The translations under genes and the position numbers were made by a program. Positions 42,742 to 51,899 of a DNA stretch of 64,000 nt are shown here, piece by piece. Within the stretch, counting starts at the first letter, position 1, and the number at the start of each line of letters is the position of its first letter. The notes beneath the pieces were generated by a model. That model had not been told where the DNA came from. It was given only the letters and a program-made list of their open reading frames with translations, and searched no databases. This DNA comes from DASXRA01 sp036558905 (GTDB taxonomy: Bacteria; Actinomycetota; Actinomycetes; Mycobacteriales; Jatrophihabitantaceae), in the NCBI GenBank assembly GCA_036558905.1, contig DATBER010000083.1, forward strand, positions 1-64,000. Reading direction: 5' to 3'.

Positions 42742-43485
42742 GTGACGGAGACCCAGGCGGACATCAGCGCGGAGATCGAGAAGCTGTCGGGGCACGACGA
42801 GCCCGCGCCGTCCGGCGTCCGGCTGAACTACCCGCCGTATCGCAGCAGCCTGCTCCGCCATCCGACGAAGGCGCCGCACCAGGTCGATCCCGAGGCGATC
42901 GAGCTGGCCGCGCCGGTGTTCGGGGCACGGGACGTGGACCCGCTGGAGGCCGACCTCACCGTGCAGCACCCGGGCGAGCCGATCGGCGAACGGATCGTGG
43001 TTGCCGGGCGCGTGCTCGACGGCGCCGGCCGTCCGGTGGCCGGTCAGCTCGTCGAGATCTGGCAGGCGAACGCGTCCGGGCGCTACATCCACCAGCGCGA
43101 CCAGCACCCGGCGCCGCTGGATCCCAACTTCACCGGCGCCGGGCGCTGCCTGACCGGCCCGGACGGCACCTACCGGTTCACGACGATCAAGCCCGGTCCC
43201 TACCCGTGGCGCAACCACGTCAACGCCTGGCGGCCGGCCCACATCCACTTCTCGCTGTTCGGGTCCCAGTTCACCGAGCGGCTGGTGACGCAGATGTACT
43301 TCCCGGGCGACCCGCTCTTCCCGTTCGACCCGATCTACCAATCGGTGCCCGCTGCCGCCGATCGCGAGCGGCTGGTCGCCGGCTACGACCACGAGCTGAC
43401 CGTGCCCGAGATGAGCACCGGCTACCACTGGGACATCGTGCTGTCCGGGCGTCGGCGCACCCTGTTCGAGAGCGGGCTCGCGTGA
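42742..43485 (+). CDS. pcaH: protocatechuate 3,4-dioxygenase beta subunit
   Basis: A 247-residue intradiol dioxygenase subunit holding the ferric iron. The tyrosine and histidine ligands are seen in ASGRYIHQRD, KPGPYPWRNH and RPAHIHFSLFG. With PcaG it opens protocatechuate between the hydroxyls to 3-carboxy-cis,cis-muconate. An N-terminal dimer/oligomer region (about 1-75) is typical for PcaH and absent in PcaG. GTG start with no strong ribosome binding site. First gene of a six-gene run in which all joints overlap by 4 bases. Confidence 0.92.
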   Translation: MTETQADISAEIEKLSGHDEPAPSGVRLNYPPYRSSLLRHPTKAPHQVDPEAIELAAPVFGARDVDPLEADLTVQHPGEPIGERIVVAGRVLDGAGRPVAGQLVEIWQANASGRYIHQRDQHPAPLDPNFTGAGRCLTGPDGTYRFTTIKPGPYPWRNHVNAWRPAHIHFSLFGSQFTERLVTQMYFPGDPLFPFDPIYQSVPAAADRERLVAGYDHELTVPEMSTGYHWDIVLSGRRRTLFESGLA

Positions 43486-44042
43486 CCGCCGCGCCCACGG
43501 TCGGGCAGACCGTCGGGCCGTTCTTCGGGTACGCCCTGCCGTACCCGGGCGATGCCGAGCTGGTACCGCCTGGGCGAGCCGGCACGGTGTGCCTGACCGG
43601 CCGGGTGCTGGACGGCGCCGGCGACCCGGTGCCCGACGCGCTGATCGAGATCTGGCAGCCCGACGAGCACGGCACGATCGTGCAGCGGTTTGGATCGGTG
43701 CGCCGCGACGGGTGGACGTTCACCGGGTTCGGCCGCTGCGGCACCGACAACGCCGGCCGCTACTCGTTCACCACCGTGCCGCCGGGGCCGACCGCGCCGG
43801 GCCGGGCGCCGTTCTTCGCGGTCACCGTCTTCGCGCGCGGCCTGCTCGACCGGCTGTTCACCCGGGCCTACCTGCCCGGCCCGGACGAGCTGCTCGCGGC
43901 CGATCCGCTACTGGCGTCGGTGCCCTCGGCGCGGCGGTCGACCCTCGTCGCCCGGCGGGACGGCGACCTGCTGATCTTCGACGTCCGGCTGCAGGGCGCC
44001 GACGAGACGGTGTTCCTGGAGTTCGGGAGCGGCCCGGGATGA
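43482..44042 (+). CDS. pcaG: protocatechuate 3,4-dioxygenase alpha subunit
   Basis: A 186-residue partner of PcaH with the same beta fold but without the full set of iron ligands. It starts TVGQTVGPFF and has IEIWQPDEHG and GFGRCGTDNAGRYSF, all typical of PcaG. It completes the active site and the mixed oligomer. GTGA overlap with pcaH. Confidence 0.92.
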   Translation: MTAAPTVGQTVGPFFGYALPYPGDAELVPPGRAGTVCLTGRVLDGAGDPVPDALIEIWQPDEHGTIVQRFGSVRRDGWTFTGFGRCGTDNAGRYSFTTVPPGPTAPGRAPFFAVTVFARGLLDRLFTRAYLPGPDELLAADPLLASVPSARRSTLVARRDGDLLIFDVRLQGADETVFLEFGSGPG

Positions 44043-45259
44043 GCGACCTGCTGCGTCCGGGCGGCGAGCGCGCCGACGGCGTGTTCGACGACGCGGCGCT
44101 GCTGACCGCGCTGGTGGCCGTCGAGCAGGCGTGGCTGCACGCGCTGGCGGCCGGCCGGATCGCGCCCACCACCCGGTCAATCGGCTCCCTGGTCGGACCG
44201 GACGACCTGGCGTCGCTGTCGTCGGGGGCGGAGTCGGGCGGGAACCCGGTGATCCCGCTCGTCCGGCTGCTTCGTGAGCGGCTCGGCGACGACCCGGCCG
44301 GTACCTGGCTGCATCGCGGCCTCACCAGCCAGGACGTGCTCGACACCGCGCTCGTGCTGTGCGCGGCGGCTGCCCTCGACCGGGTCGTGGCCGACCTGCA
44401 CCGGCAGGTGCAGCGCCTGATCGTGTTGATCGACGCGCACGGGGCCACCGGGCAGGCCGGGCGCACGCTCACCCAGCCGGCCGTGCCGATCACGTTCGCG
44501 CTCAAGGCCGCCGCCTGGCTGGCCGGCGTGCTCGACGCCGGCGACGACCTCACCGCGGTGCGGTCCGAGTTGCCGGTTCAGGTCGGCGGCGCGGCCGGCA
44601 CGATGGCGGCGACCGTCGAGCTGGCGCGCATCGCCGGGCGGCCCGATCCGGTGGCCGCCGCGCTGGCGGCCGCCGACGCGTTCGCCGCCGAGCTCGGGCT
44701 GGTGGCCCGCCCGCCCTGGCACACCAACCGCCGCCCGCTGACCCGGGCCGGCGATGCACTGGTCGCCGCCACCGACGCGTTCGGGCACATCGCCAACGAC
44801 GTCGCCACGCTGTCGCGCCCCGAGATCGGCGAGCTGTCCGAGGGGGTGGGCGGCGGCTCGTCGACCATGCCGCACAAGCAGAACCCGGTGCTGTCGGTGT
44901 TGGTCCGGCGGGCGGCCCGCGAGGCGCCGCTGCTCGGCGCGCAGTTGCACCTGGCCGCCGCCGAGGCCGTCGACGAGCGGCCGGCCGGCGCATGGCACCT
45001 GGAGTGGCCGGCGGTGCGGACGCTGGCCCGCGTCGCCGTGACGGCGGCCGGCCAGACCGCCGACCTGCTGGCCGGGCTGGTCGTGCACCCCGAGCGGATG
45101 GCCGGCCACCTCGGGGCCGATCTGCTGGCCGAGCGGGACGCGATCCGCCAGGCGCTGGGCGCCGCTCCGGACGGCGGCAACGACCCGGCGTCCTACCTGG
45201 GCGCGGCCGCCGAGTTCGTACGCGCCCAGCGGGAACGGGCCGAGCAGGTGCGGGTATGA
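44039..45259 (+). CDS. pcaB: 3-carboxy-cis,cis-muconate cycloisomerase
   Basis: A 406-residue member of the fumarase/aspartase superfamily. The signature loop GGGSSTMPHKQNP, with the catalytic serine, lies near residue 280, and HRGLTSQDVLDTA provides the second conserved region. It converts 3-carboxymuconate to 4-carboxymuconolactone. Adenylosuccinate lyase shares the fold, but the operon fixes the role. ATGA overlap with pcaG. Confidence 0.92.
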   Translation: MSDLLRPGGERADGVFDDAALLTALVAVEQAWLHALAAGRIAPTTRSIGSLVGPDDLASLSSGAESGGNPVIPLVRLLRERLGDDPAGTWLHRGLTSQDVLDTALVLCAAAALDRVVADLHRQVQRLIVLIDAHGATGQAGRTLTQPAVPITFALKAAAWLAGVLDAGDDLTAVRSELPVQVGGAAGTMAATVELARIAGRPDPVAAALAAADAFAAELGLVARPPWHTNRRPLTRAGDALVAATDAFGHIANDVATLSRPEIGELSEGVGGGSSTMPHKQNPVLSVLVRRAAREAPLLGAQLHLAAAEAVDERPAGAWHLEWPAVRTLARVAVTAAGQTADLLAGLVVHPERMAGHLGADLLAERDAIRQALGAAPDGGNDPASYLGAAAEFVRAQRERAEQVRV

Positions 45260-46407
45260 AGCTGGGCGTCACCGACTTCGGCGGGCCGCCGGACGGGCCG
45301 GAGCTGCTGCTCGGACCGTCGCTGGGCACCACCTCCGAGGCGCTGTGGGGGGTTGCCGCGGCGTTGCTGGCCGAGCGGTTCCGGGTGATCGCCTGGGAGC
45401 TGCCCGGGCACTCCGGCACCGAGCCGGTCGCCGCCTTCGACGTGCCCGAGCTGGCCCGGGCCGTGCTCGCGATCGCCGACGAACAGGGCTGGCGCACGTT
45501 CGCCTACGCCGGCGACTCGATCGGCGGAGCGGTCGGCCTGCAGCTGCTGCTCGACGCGCCCCATCGCATCCGCGCCGCCACCCTGCTCTGCACCGGCGCG
45601 CGCATCGGCGAACCGGCGGCGTGGCACGAGCGGGCGGCGATCGTGCGGGCTTCCGGCACGGCCACCCTGGTCGACGCCATGCTGGTCCGCTGGTTCGGAC
45701 CGGGCTTCGCCGACCGCGAGCCCGCCCGTGCGCACACCCTGCTCGCCGCGCTGGCGACCACCGACGACGCCAGCTACGCCGCCGCCTGCGTCGCATTGGC
45801 CGACTTCGACGTGCGCGACCGGCTGGCCGCCATCGCGCCGCCGGTGCTGGCCGTGGCCGGCACCGACGACGGTGCGGTGCCGGTCGCGTCGCTGCGCCGG
45901 ATCGCCACGTCGGTGCAGAACGGCCGGCTGGTCGTGCTGGACGGCGTCGGCCACCAGGCACCGGCCGAGGTGCCCGAGCAGGTGGCCCGCCTGGTCGCGT
46001 CGCCCGGCCCGGGCATCGCGTCGCCGACCGTGGCCGCGGTGCGCGCTGCCGGGATGCAGGTGCGCCGCGAGGTGCTCGGCGACCAGCACGTCGACCGGGC
46101 CACGGCCGGCGCCACCGACTTCACCGCTGACTTCCAGGAGCTGATCACCCGCTATGCCTGGGGCTCGATCTGGACCCGTCCGGGACTGGACCGGCGCAGC
46201 CGCTCGATGATCACCCTCACCGCCCTGGTGGCCCGCGGGCACCACGAGGAGCTGGCCCTGCACATCCGCGCGGCCCGGCGCAACGGGCTCACCGTGGACG
46301 AGATCAAGGAGGTCCTGCTGCAGGCCGCGATCTACTGCGGAGTGCCCGACGCCAACACCGCCTTCCGCATCGCGCAGCGCGTGCTCTCCGAACCGGAGAC
46401 CGAATGA
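45256..46407 (+). CDS. pcaL: fused 3-oxoadipate enol-lactonase / 4-carboxymuconolactone decarboxylase
   Basis: A 383-residue bifunctional enzyme. The N-terminal half (about 1-255) is an alpha/beta hydrolase with nucleophile elbow AGDSIGGAVG and a late catalytic histidine in GVGHQAPAEV; it opens 3-oxoadipate enol-lactone (PcaD activity). The C-terminal part (about 265-383, RGHHEELALHIRAARRNG and YCGVPDANTAF) is a CMD-family decarboxylase (PcaC activity). The fusion named PcaL is common in actinobacteria. It joins two consecutive, order-reversed steps of the pathway. ATGA overlap with pcaB. Confidence 0.92.
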   Translation: MKLGVTDFGGPPDGPELLLGPSLGTTSEALWGVAAALLAERFRVIAWELPGHSGTEPVAAFDVPELARAVLAIADEQGWRTFAYAGDSIGGAVGLQLLLDAPHRIRAATLLCTGARIGEPAAWHERAAIVRASGTATLVDAMLVRWFGPGFADREPARAHTLLAALATTDDASYAAACVALADFDVRDRLAAIAPPVLAVAGTDDGAVPVASLRRIATSVQNGRLVVLDGVGHQAPAEVPEQVARLVASPGPGIASPTVAAVRAAGMQVRREVLGDQHVDRATAGATDFTADFQELITRYAWGSIWTRPGLDRRSRSMITLTALVARGHHEELALHIRAARRNGLTVDEIKEVLLQAAIYCGVPDANTAFRIAQRVLSEPETE

Positions 46408-47081
46408 TCATCGCGCCGGACGTGGACGCCGCGCTGGCCGGCGTCGCCGACGGCGCCACCGTGCTGATCGGCGGGTTCGGGGCGGCCGGCCAGCCGGTCG
46501 AGCTGATCGACGCGCTGCGCCGTACCGGTGCCCGCGAGCTGACCGTCGTCAACAACAACGCCGGCAACGGCGACGTGGGGTTGGCCGCGTTGCTGGCGGC
46601 CGGCCAGGTTCGCAAGATCATCTGCTCGTTCCCGCGGCAGTCCGACTCGTGGGTGTTCGACGAGCTGTATCGCTCGAACAAGATCGAGCTGGAGCTGGTG
46701 CCGCAGGGCAACCTGGCCGAACGCATGCGCGCGGCCGGCGCGGGCATCGGGGCGTTCTTCTCCCCGACCGGGGTCGGCACGCCACTCGCCGAGGGCAAGG
46801 AGCGGCGCACGATCGACGGCCGCGACTACGTGCTGGAGTACCCGATCCGCGGCGACCTCGCCCTGATCAAGGCCCACCGCGCCGACCGGGCCGGAAACCT
46901 CGTCTACCGCAAGACGGCCCGCAACTTCGGCCCGGTCATGGCCACTGCCGCCACGACCACCGTCGTGCAGGTCGGCGAGATCGTCGACATCGGCGGTATC
47001 GACCCGGAAACCGTCGTGACGCCGGGCATCTTCGTCGACCGCGTCGTCGCCGTCCCTTCGCCGAACGGAAGCGCGCGATGA
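46404..47081 (+). CDS. pcaI: 3-oxoadipate CoA-transferase subunit A
   Basis: A 225-residue subunit of a class I CoA transferase. It shows the glycine-rich start TVLIGGFGAAGQP, the VNNNAGNG turn, GVGTPLAEGKE and the C-terminal GGIDPETVVTPGIFVDRVV. With PcaJ it moves CoA from succinyl-CoA to 3-oxoadipate. Succinyl-CoA:acetoacetate transferases (ScoAB) look alike; the operon supports PcaI. It overlaps pcaL and pcaJ by 4 bases each. Confidence 0.9.
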   Translation: MIIAPDVDAALAGVADGATVLIGGFGAAGQPVELIDALRRTGARELTVVNNNAGNGDVGLAALLAAGQVRKIICSFPRQSDSWVFDELYRSNKIELELVPQGNLAERMRAAGAGIGAFFSPTGVGTPLAEGKERRTIDGRDYVLEYPIRGDLALIKAHRADRAGNLVYRKTARNFGPVMATAATTTVVQVGEIVDIGGIDPETVVTPGIFVDRVVAVPSPNGSAR

Positions 47082-47728
47082 CCGTCGAGCACGCCGACCG
47101 CGCACCCCTGGACAAGACCGAGCTGGCCCGCCGGGTCGCGGCCGACATCCCGCCCGGCGCCTACCTCAACCTCGGCATCGGCCAGCCCACCACCGTCGCC
47201 GACCACCTGCCCGCCGAGAACGGCATCACCCTGCACACCGAGAACGGCATGCTCGGCCTGGGCCGCGCGGCCCGCCCCGACGAGGTCGACCCCGACCTCA
47301 TCAACGCCGGCAAGGTTCCGGTGATCGAGACGCCGGGCGCCAGCTACTTCCACCACGCCGACTCGTTCGCCATGATGCGTGGCGGCCACCTCGACGTCTG
47401 CGTCCTCGGCGCCTTCCAGGTCTCGGCCGCCGGCGACCTGGCCAACTGGCACACCGGCGCTCCCGACGCCATCCCGGCCGTCGGCGGAGCGATGGATCTG
47501 GCCATCGGCGCCAAGCAGGTGTTCGTCATGATGACGCTCTTCGCCCGCGACGGCACGGCCAAGCTCGTCCCCGAATGCACGTACCCGCTAACCGGGCTGC
47601 GCTGCGTCAGCCGGGTCTACACCGACCACGCCGTTTTCGCGATCACGCCCGGCGGCGTGCACGTCGAGGAGACCTACGGCATCACCCTGGACGAGCTGCG
47701 GGCCCGGCTCGACCTCCCGGTGCACTGA
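47078..47728 (+). CDS. pcaJ: 3-oxoadipate CoA-transferase subunit B
   Basis: A 216-residue catalytic subunit with the glutamate nucleophile in TENGMLGLG and the conserved PGASYFHHADSFAMMRGG and LVPECTYPLTG. It completes the CoA transferase. No 3-oxoadipyl-CoA thiolase (pcaF) follows, so the last step must be encoded elsewhere. The stop is two bases from the end of the convergent regulator remnant. Confidence 0.9.
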   Translation: MTVEHADRAPLDKTELARRVAADIPPGAYLNLGIGQPTTVADHLPAENGITLHTENGMLGLGRAARPDEVDPDLINAGKVPVIETPGASYFHHADSFAMMRGGHLDVCVLGAFQVSAAGDLANWHTGAPDAIPAVGGAMDLAIGAKQVFVMMTLFARDGTAKLVPECTYPLTGLRCVSRVYTDHAVFAITPGGVHVEETYGITLDELRARLDLPVH

Positions 47729-47730
47729 GT

Positions 47731-48105
47731 TCACGTCAAGCCGCGTAGCCGCAGGGCCAGCCAGATCTCGGCCGCCGCGTCGGGATCGGTCAGGTCGCAC
47801 TGCAGCAACTCGCTCGCGCGGGCGATGCGGTATTTCAGCGTGTGCCGGTGCAAGTTCTGGGCCCGGGCCGCCGCTTCGGCTGAGCCGCGTCGGCGCAGGT
47901 ACTCGACGATCGTGGGCACCAGGTCGATGCGGGCGTAGTCGGCCAGCGGGGCCACCCGCGCCTCGGCCCAGCGCTGCAGGGCCGGGGTGGCCAGCCGGTC
48001 CAGCAGCGGGCCGCCCAGGTCGGCGAAGTCCTCGACGGCGTCGCAGGCCACCTCGGCCGACGCCCGCAGCGGACTTATTCGCCCAATTCCCGGCGCGGGA
48101 CACTA
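47731..48105 (-). pseudogene. remnant of a PucR/CdaR-type transcription regulator
   Basis: Only ~124 codons of a once larger gene remain. The C-terminal helix-turn-helix of the PucR/CdaR family is intact (LVPTIVEYLRRRGSAEAAA, then NLHRHTLKYRIARASELL). Upstream, the frame runs through GIGRISPLRASAEVACDAV, which looks like the end of the preceding GGDEF-like domain, and stops at a TAG at 48103-48105. Effector domains and a start are missing; a GTG at 48051 exists but has no good ribosome binding site. It may be a former regulator of the pca genes or a deletion scar. Confidence 0.6.
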
Positions 48106-48106
48106 G

Positions 48107-49444
48107 TCAGCTGGTGAAGTAACCGTCCTTGATCGCCCGGTCCCACTCGAGCGACATGGCCGGCATGATGCCCAGCGGGAGCTCCGGCTCGGCGCGCCAG
48201 ACGGTGTGCACGCCGGCCTGGAAGTGCTGCAGCGCGATGCGCGGGGGCGCGTCCATCCGGGCGAACATCGGCATGATCACCTCCTCGTACACGTCCCGGC
48301 TGTGGTCACGGCTGTTGCGCGAGATGCCGAACAGCACGTTCGGCACCGGCTTGACGTCAGCGCCGCGCAGCTCCCGGGTCAGGCCCAGGTAGTGGTCGAC
48401 GAGCTCGGCCCGGGCCGCGTCGCCCAGGCCGAGGCGGTCGGCCGTGGCGTTCGCGGCTGCGCACAGCGACTCCTCGACGGCGTGCGTTATGACGTACTCG
48501 CACTTGAACAGTGGCCGGACGAGCTGCTCGTGCCACTCGTCGAAGATCTCCTCCATCAACCAGGGCAGCCGCATCAGCGCCGACGGTCCCTCGGTGCCCA
48601 GCGCCTCCGGGCCGCGGTAGCGGGCCAGGTCGCGCCACGACCGCAGGTACAGCTCGTAGAACGGATCGTGCCGGTCGTGCGCCGTGGTCCGGATGCGCTC
48701 GTAGCCCTCGACCTTGCCGAGCGATCCGCTCCACGCGTGCTGTCGCCGGGAGATGTAGCCGAACGGCGAGTTCTCGGCGGCCAGGATGCCCTGCACGTTC
48801 GGCACGCGCTGCGACAGCATGCAGACCATGGGCCCGCCTGTCGAGTGGCCTTGCACGTAGATCGAGTACTCGGAGGACGGGAAGTGCCGGGCCATCGCGT
48901 GCGCCATGCCCGCCTCCATGGCCAGCGGCCAGCCGGCCATCCGGTCGTAGAAGCGGCTGCCCGGCCGGGCGTGCACGACGGTGCGGGTGCCGTACCGCAT
49001 CCGCATCGACCGGTCGTGCCGCACCTGGTACTGGTCGGGCGTGATCGTCTCGCCGTCGAGCCAGATCGGCGTGCGGACGGTGCCGTCGGCGTTGATCGTG
49101 TCGCCGGGCCAGTTGCGGCTCGGATCCGACAAGTACAGCCGTCCTGGGAATGTGCCGACTACGACCTTCCAACCGAACCGCCGCGCCATCGTCCGGGCCC
49201 ACGGCTCCATCTGCCGCCAGTCGTCCTGGCCGCCGTGCAGGAAGAACGCGCCGATCCGTCGCCCGTCGGCGCCCACCGCGATCTCGTCCGGCTCGTATAC
49301 GCGCACGCCGATCGTCCAGTCCAGGCCGACCGCGTGCACCTGGAACACGTCCTCGTGCTCGCGGGTCGCCCGCTCGGCGCGGGCGAGCACGGCCGCGGAC
49401 GCCGCGACGCACCGCTCGCGGCTGATCTCCTCGACGGCCGTCAT
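48107..49444 (-). CDS. alpha/beta hydrolase, tandem paralogue 2
   Basis: A 445-residue alpha/beta hydrolase with no signal peptide. The nucleophile elbow is QGHSTGGPMV (about residue 200); upstream are FFLHGGQDDWRQMEP, whose HGG should form the oxyanion region, and FPGRLYLSDPSRNWPGD. About 90 extra N-terminal residues and a long helical cap (about 235-370) make it larger than simple esterases. I do not recognise the substrate. Nearly every motif is shared with the next gene upstream, so the two are a tandem duplication. It is the last gene of the minus-strand operon; ATGA overlaps the upstream stop. Confidence 0.75.
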   Translation of the reverse strand: MTAVEEISRERCVAASAAVLARAERATREHEDVFQVHAVGLDWTIGVRVYEPDEIAVGADGRRIGAFFLHGGQDDWRQMEPWARTMARRFGWKVVVGTFPGRLYLSDPSRNWPGDTINADGTVRTPIWLDGETITPDQYQVRHDRSMRMRYGTRTVVHARPGSRFYDRMAGWPLAMEAGMAHAMARHFPSSEYSIYVQGHSTGGPMVCMLSQRVPNVQGILAAENSPFGYISRRQHAWSGSLGKVEGYERIRTTAHDRHDPFYELYLRSWRDLARYRGPEALGTEGPSALMRLPWLMEEIFDEWHEQLVRPLFKCEYVITHAVEESLCAAANATADRLGLGDAARAELVDHYLGLTRELRGADVKPVPNVLFGISRNSRDHSRDVYEEVIMPMFARMDAPPRIALQHFQAGVHTVWRAEPELPLGIMPAMSLEWDRAIKDGYFTS

Positions 49445-50814
49445 GCGGCTGGGACGACGAACCAGCCATTGACGATCGCGTCGTGCCATTGCTGCACGAC
49501 CGCGGGCGTGATGCCCATCGGCAGGTCTTGTTCCGGCGTCCAGATCATGTGCACGCCGGCCATGAACCGGGTCAGCGCGATCTTGGGAGGCGGTGTCATG
49601 GCCGCGAACAAGGGCATGATCACCTCGGCGTACACCTCAGGACTGTGGTCGCGGCTGTCCTTGGAGATGCCGAAGAGGAACGGCGGCACGGGCTTGACGT
49701 CCGGGCCGGTCAGCGGCTCGGTGTAGCCGACGAACTGCTCGACCAGGGCTCGGGTCCGGTCCTCGTCCAGGCCGAGCCGCCTCGCCGACACCTCGGCGGC
49801 CGCGATCAGCGACGGGCGGATGTTGTGCGTGATCGGGTACTCGCACTTGAACCGCGGCCGCTCGGTCTGCTGGGCCCACTCTGCGAGGATCTCCTCCATC
49901 AGCCAGGGCAGTCGCATCAGCGCCTGCGGCCCTTCGCGTCCGAGTGCCTCCGGGCCGCGGTAACGGGCGAGGTCGCGCCAGGTGCGTAGGTACAGCTCGT
50001 TGAACGGGTCGCTCTTCGCCGGCGCCTTCGTGGCGGTCCGCTCGTAGCTCCCGATCTTGCCCAGGGTGCCGCCCCAGGTGTGCTTGCGGCCGTTCACGAC
50101 GCCGAACGGGGAGTTCTCGGCGGCCAGCACGCCCGCGCAGTTCGGGACGCGCTGGCACAGCATCGACACCATGGGCCCGCCCGTCGAGTGGCCCTGAAAG
50201 TAGATGGAGTACTCGTCGACGGGGAAGTGGCGGCGGTTGGCCTCGACCATGCCGGCCTCCATGGCGGCCGGCCACGCGGCCATCCGGTAGTAGAACTGGC
50301 TTCCGGGCTTGGCCCGGGCCAGCGTTCGTACACCGTCGCGGGCCCGGTTACCGGCGTCCTTGACAATGTCGTACTGGTCGGGCGTGACGTATTCGCCGTC
50401 CAGCCAGATGGGGGTTCGGGCCGTGCCGTCCGGGTTCAGCGTGTCACCGGGCCAGTTGCGGCTCGGATCCGGCAAGTACAGCCGTCCTGGGAATGTGCCG
50501 GCGACCGTCTTCCAGCCGAACTTACCGGTCAGCAACCGGGCCAGGGGCTCGACCTGCCGCCAGTCGTCCTGCCCGCCGTGCAGCAGGAAGCCGCCGATCT
50601 TCTTGCCGTCGCCGCCGACGGCGATCGCGGCCGGGTCGGCCGGTTCGTACACGTGCACGCCGATGTCCCACTGCAGGCCGAGCGCCTCGACCCGGAAGAC
50701 GTCCTCGCGCTCGGTATAGGGCCGGTCGGGCAGCGCGAGCACCTCCTCGGAGGCGTGGACGATGTCGTCGCGGGAGATGGTGGGGGCGGGCGTCCAATCG
50801 GTGACTGCGGTCAT
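49441..50814 (-). CDS. alpha/beta hydrolase, tandem paralogue 1
   Basis: A 457-residue alpha/beta hydrolase, paralogue of the gene downstream. It has FLLHGGQDDWRQVEP, FPGRLYLPDPSRNWPGD and nucleophile elbow QGHSTGGPMV. No export signal, so it works in the cytoplasm on imported substrate. ATG 50814 was chosen because AAGGAAG lies at proper distance; an ATG two codons earlier is too close to it. Placed after amidase and reductase genes, it may act on an ester or amide intermediate; nothing in the sequence says which. Confidence 0.75.
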   Translation of the reverse strand: MTAVTDWTPAPTISRDDIVHASEEVLALPDRPYTEREDVFRVEALGLQWDIGVHVYEPADPAAIAVGGDGKKIGGFLLHGGQDDWRQVEPLARLLTGKFGWKTVAGTFPGRLYLPDPSRNWPGDTLNPDGTARTPIWLDGEYVTPDQYDIVKDAGNRARDGVRTLARAKPGSQFYYRMAAWPAAMEAGMVEANRRHFPVDEYSIYFQGHSTGGPMVSMLCQRVPNCAGVLAAENSPFGVVNGRKHTWGGTLGKIGSYERTATKAPAKSDPFNELYLRTWRDLARYRGPEALGREGPQALMRLPWLMEEILAEWAQQTERPRFKCEYPITHNIRPSLIAAAEVSARRLGLDEDRTRALVEQFVGYTEPLTGPDVKPVPPFLFGISKDSRDHSPEVYAEVIMPLFAAMTPPPKIALTRFMAGVHMIWTPEQDLPMGITPAVVQQWHDAIVNGWFVVPAA

Positions 50815-50825
50815 CGGCATCTTCC

Positions 50826-51899
50826 TTAGCGTGATGCGGTTCGACGGGTCAGCACGCGTCGCAACTGCGGCGCGCACCCGGCCAGGCCGGGGTTGCTGCT
50901 GAGGTACTGGTAGGCGGGCCCGACGAGGGCGTGCAGGTTGTCCCAGCTCATCCCGCGGGCGCCGGTCTCGAGCTCGCCGATCAGGTCGACGACGCGGGCG
51001 TTGACGGTCATGGGCAGGCCGTGGCGGCGGCCGATGCGCACCAGTTCACCGCTGAGGAAGTCGACCTCGGTGCGCCGCCGGCGGACCTTGATGTCGTGCC
51101 ACACGCCACTGTTGCCCTTCGCCGAACCGCTCGGCAGGTTGGCGAGCTTCGCCGCGCAGTCGCCGCGGGCGAAGTCGGCCGGGTCGAAGCGCTCGTACGG
51201 TTCCAGCCGGATACCCTCGGCGGTGGCCGCCTCGAACGCCTCGGCGACGACCGCGAGCAGGATCCCGCGCACCCAGTCGTGGGCGTAGACGATCCGCGCG
51301 GGCAGATCGACCAGAGCGTTCACCGGCATGGTGGCGCCGTACACCTGCTTGGACCAGATGTATCCCCAGATGTTGCCGACCGACTCGGTGGGGAACGCCG
51401 GCCGTAGCAGGGCGGCCAGTTGGTCGGTACGCGGGCTGGCCGTGCCGTCCGGTTCGCCGATGTACACGACGCCATCGGTGTGCCGGGTGATCCGGCCCGG
51501 GGCCTCGCAGTTGCCGACGACGTGCACCATCGCGGCGACGGTGCGTTCGGCGCCGATCGCGCCGGCGATGCGCCGGGCGTTCCAGCCGTTCTGCAGCGAC
51601 ACGACGGTGCTGTCGTCGTGCAGGTGCGGTTGCAGCGACTGGACGGCGGCGTCGGTGTCCTGGGACTTCACCGCGAGCAGCACGAGGTCGGCCGGTCCGG
51701 TCCACTCGTCCGGGGTGAGCACCGAGCCGAAGTCGACGTGGTACTCGCCGCGGACGCCGGCCACCCGCAGGCCGTTCTCGCGAATGGTCGCCACGTGCTC
51801 GGCATCCCGGTCGACCAGCATGACGTCGGCGCCGGCCCGGCGCAGCTCGGCGGCCGCGCATCCGCCCATGCCGCCCGCTCCCACCACGGTGATCGTCAC
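50826..51899 (-). CDS. ketopantoate reductase (ApbA/PanE) family oxidoreductase
   Basis: A 357-residue enzyme with the N-terminal Rossmann motif GAGGMGG and the family lysine/glutamate region (SKQVYGATMPVNAL). The family reduces 2-keto acids with a 4-hydroxy or methyl branch using NADPH. It is longer than housekeeping PanE (about 300) and sits in a catabolic operon, so a different 2-oxoacid or its alcohol is the likely substrate. GTG start; overlaps the amidase end by 4 bases. Confidence 0.8.
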   Translation of the reverse strand: MTITVVGAGGMGGCAAAELRRAGADVMLVDRDAEHVATIRENGLRVAGVRGEYHVDFGSVLTPDEWTGPADLVLLAVKSQDTDAAVQSLQPHLHDDSTVVSLQNGWNARRIAGAIGAERTVAAMVHVVGNCEAPGRITRHTDGVVYIGEPDGTASPRTDQLAALLRPAFPTESVGNIWGYIWSKQVYGATMPVNALVDLPARIVYAHDWVRGILLAVVAEAFEAATAEGIRLEPYERFDPADFARGDCAAKLANLPSGSAKGNSGVWHDIKVRRRRTEVDFLSGELVRIGRRHGLPMTVNARVVDLIGELETGARGMSWDNLHALVGPAYQYLSSNPGLAGCAPQLRRVLTRRTASR

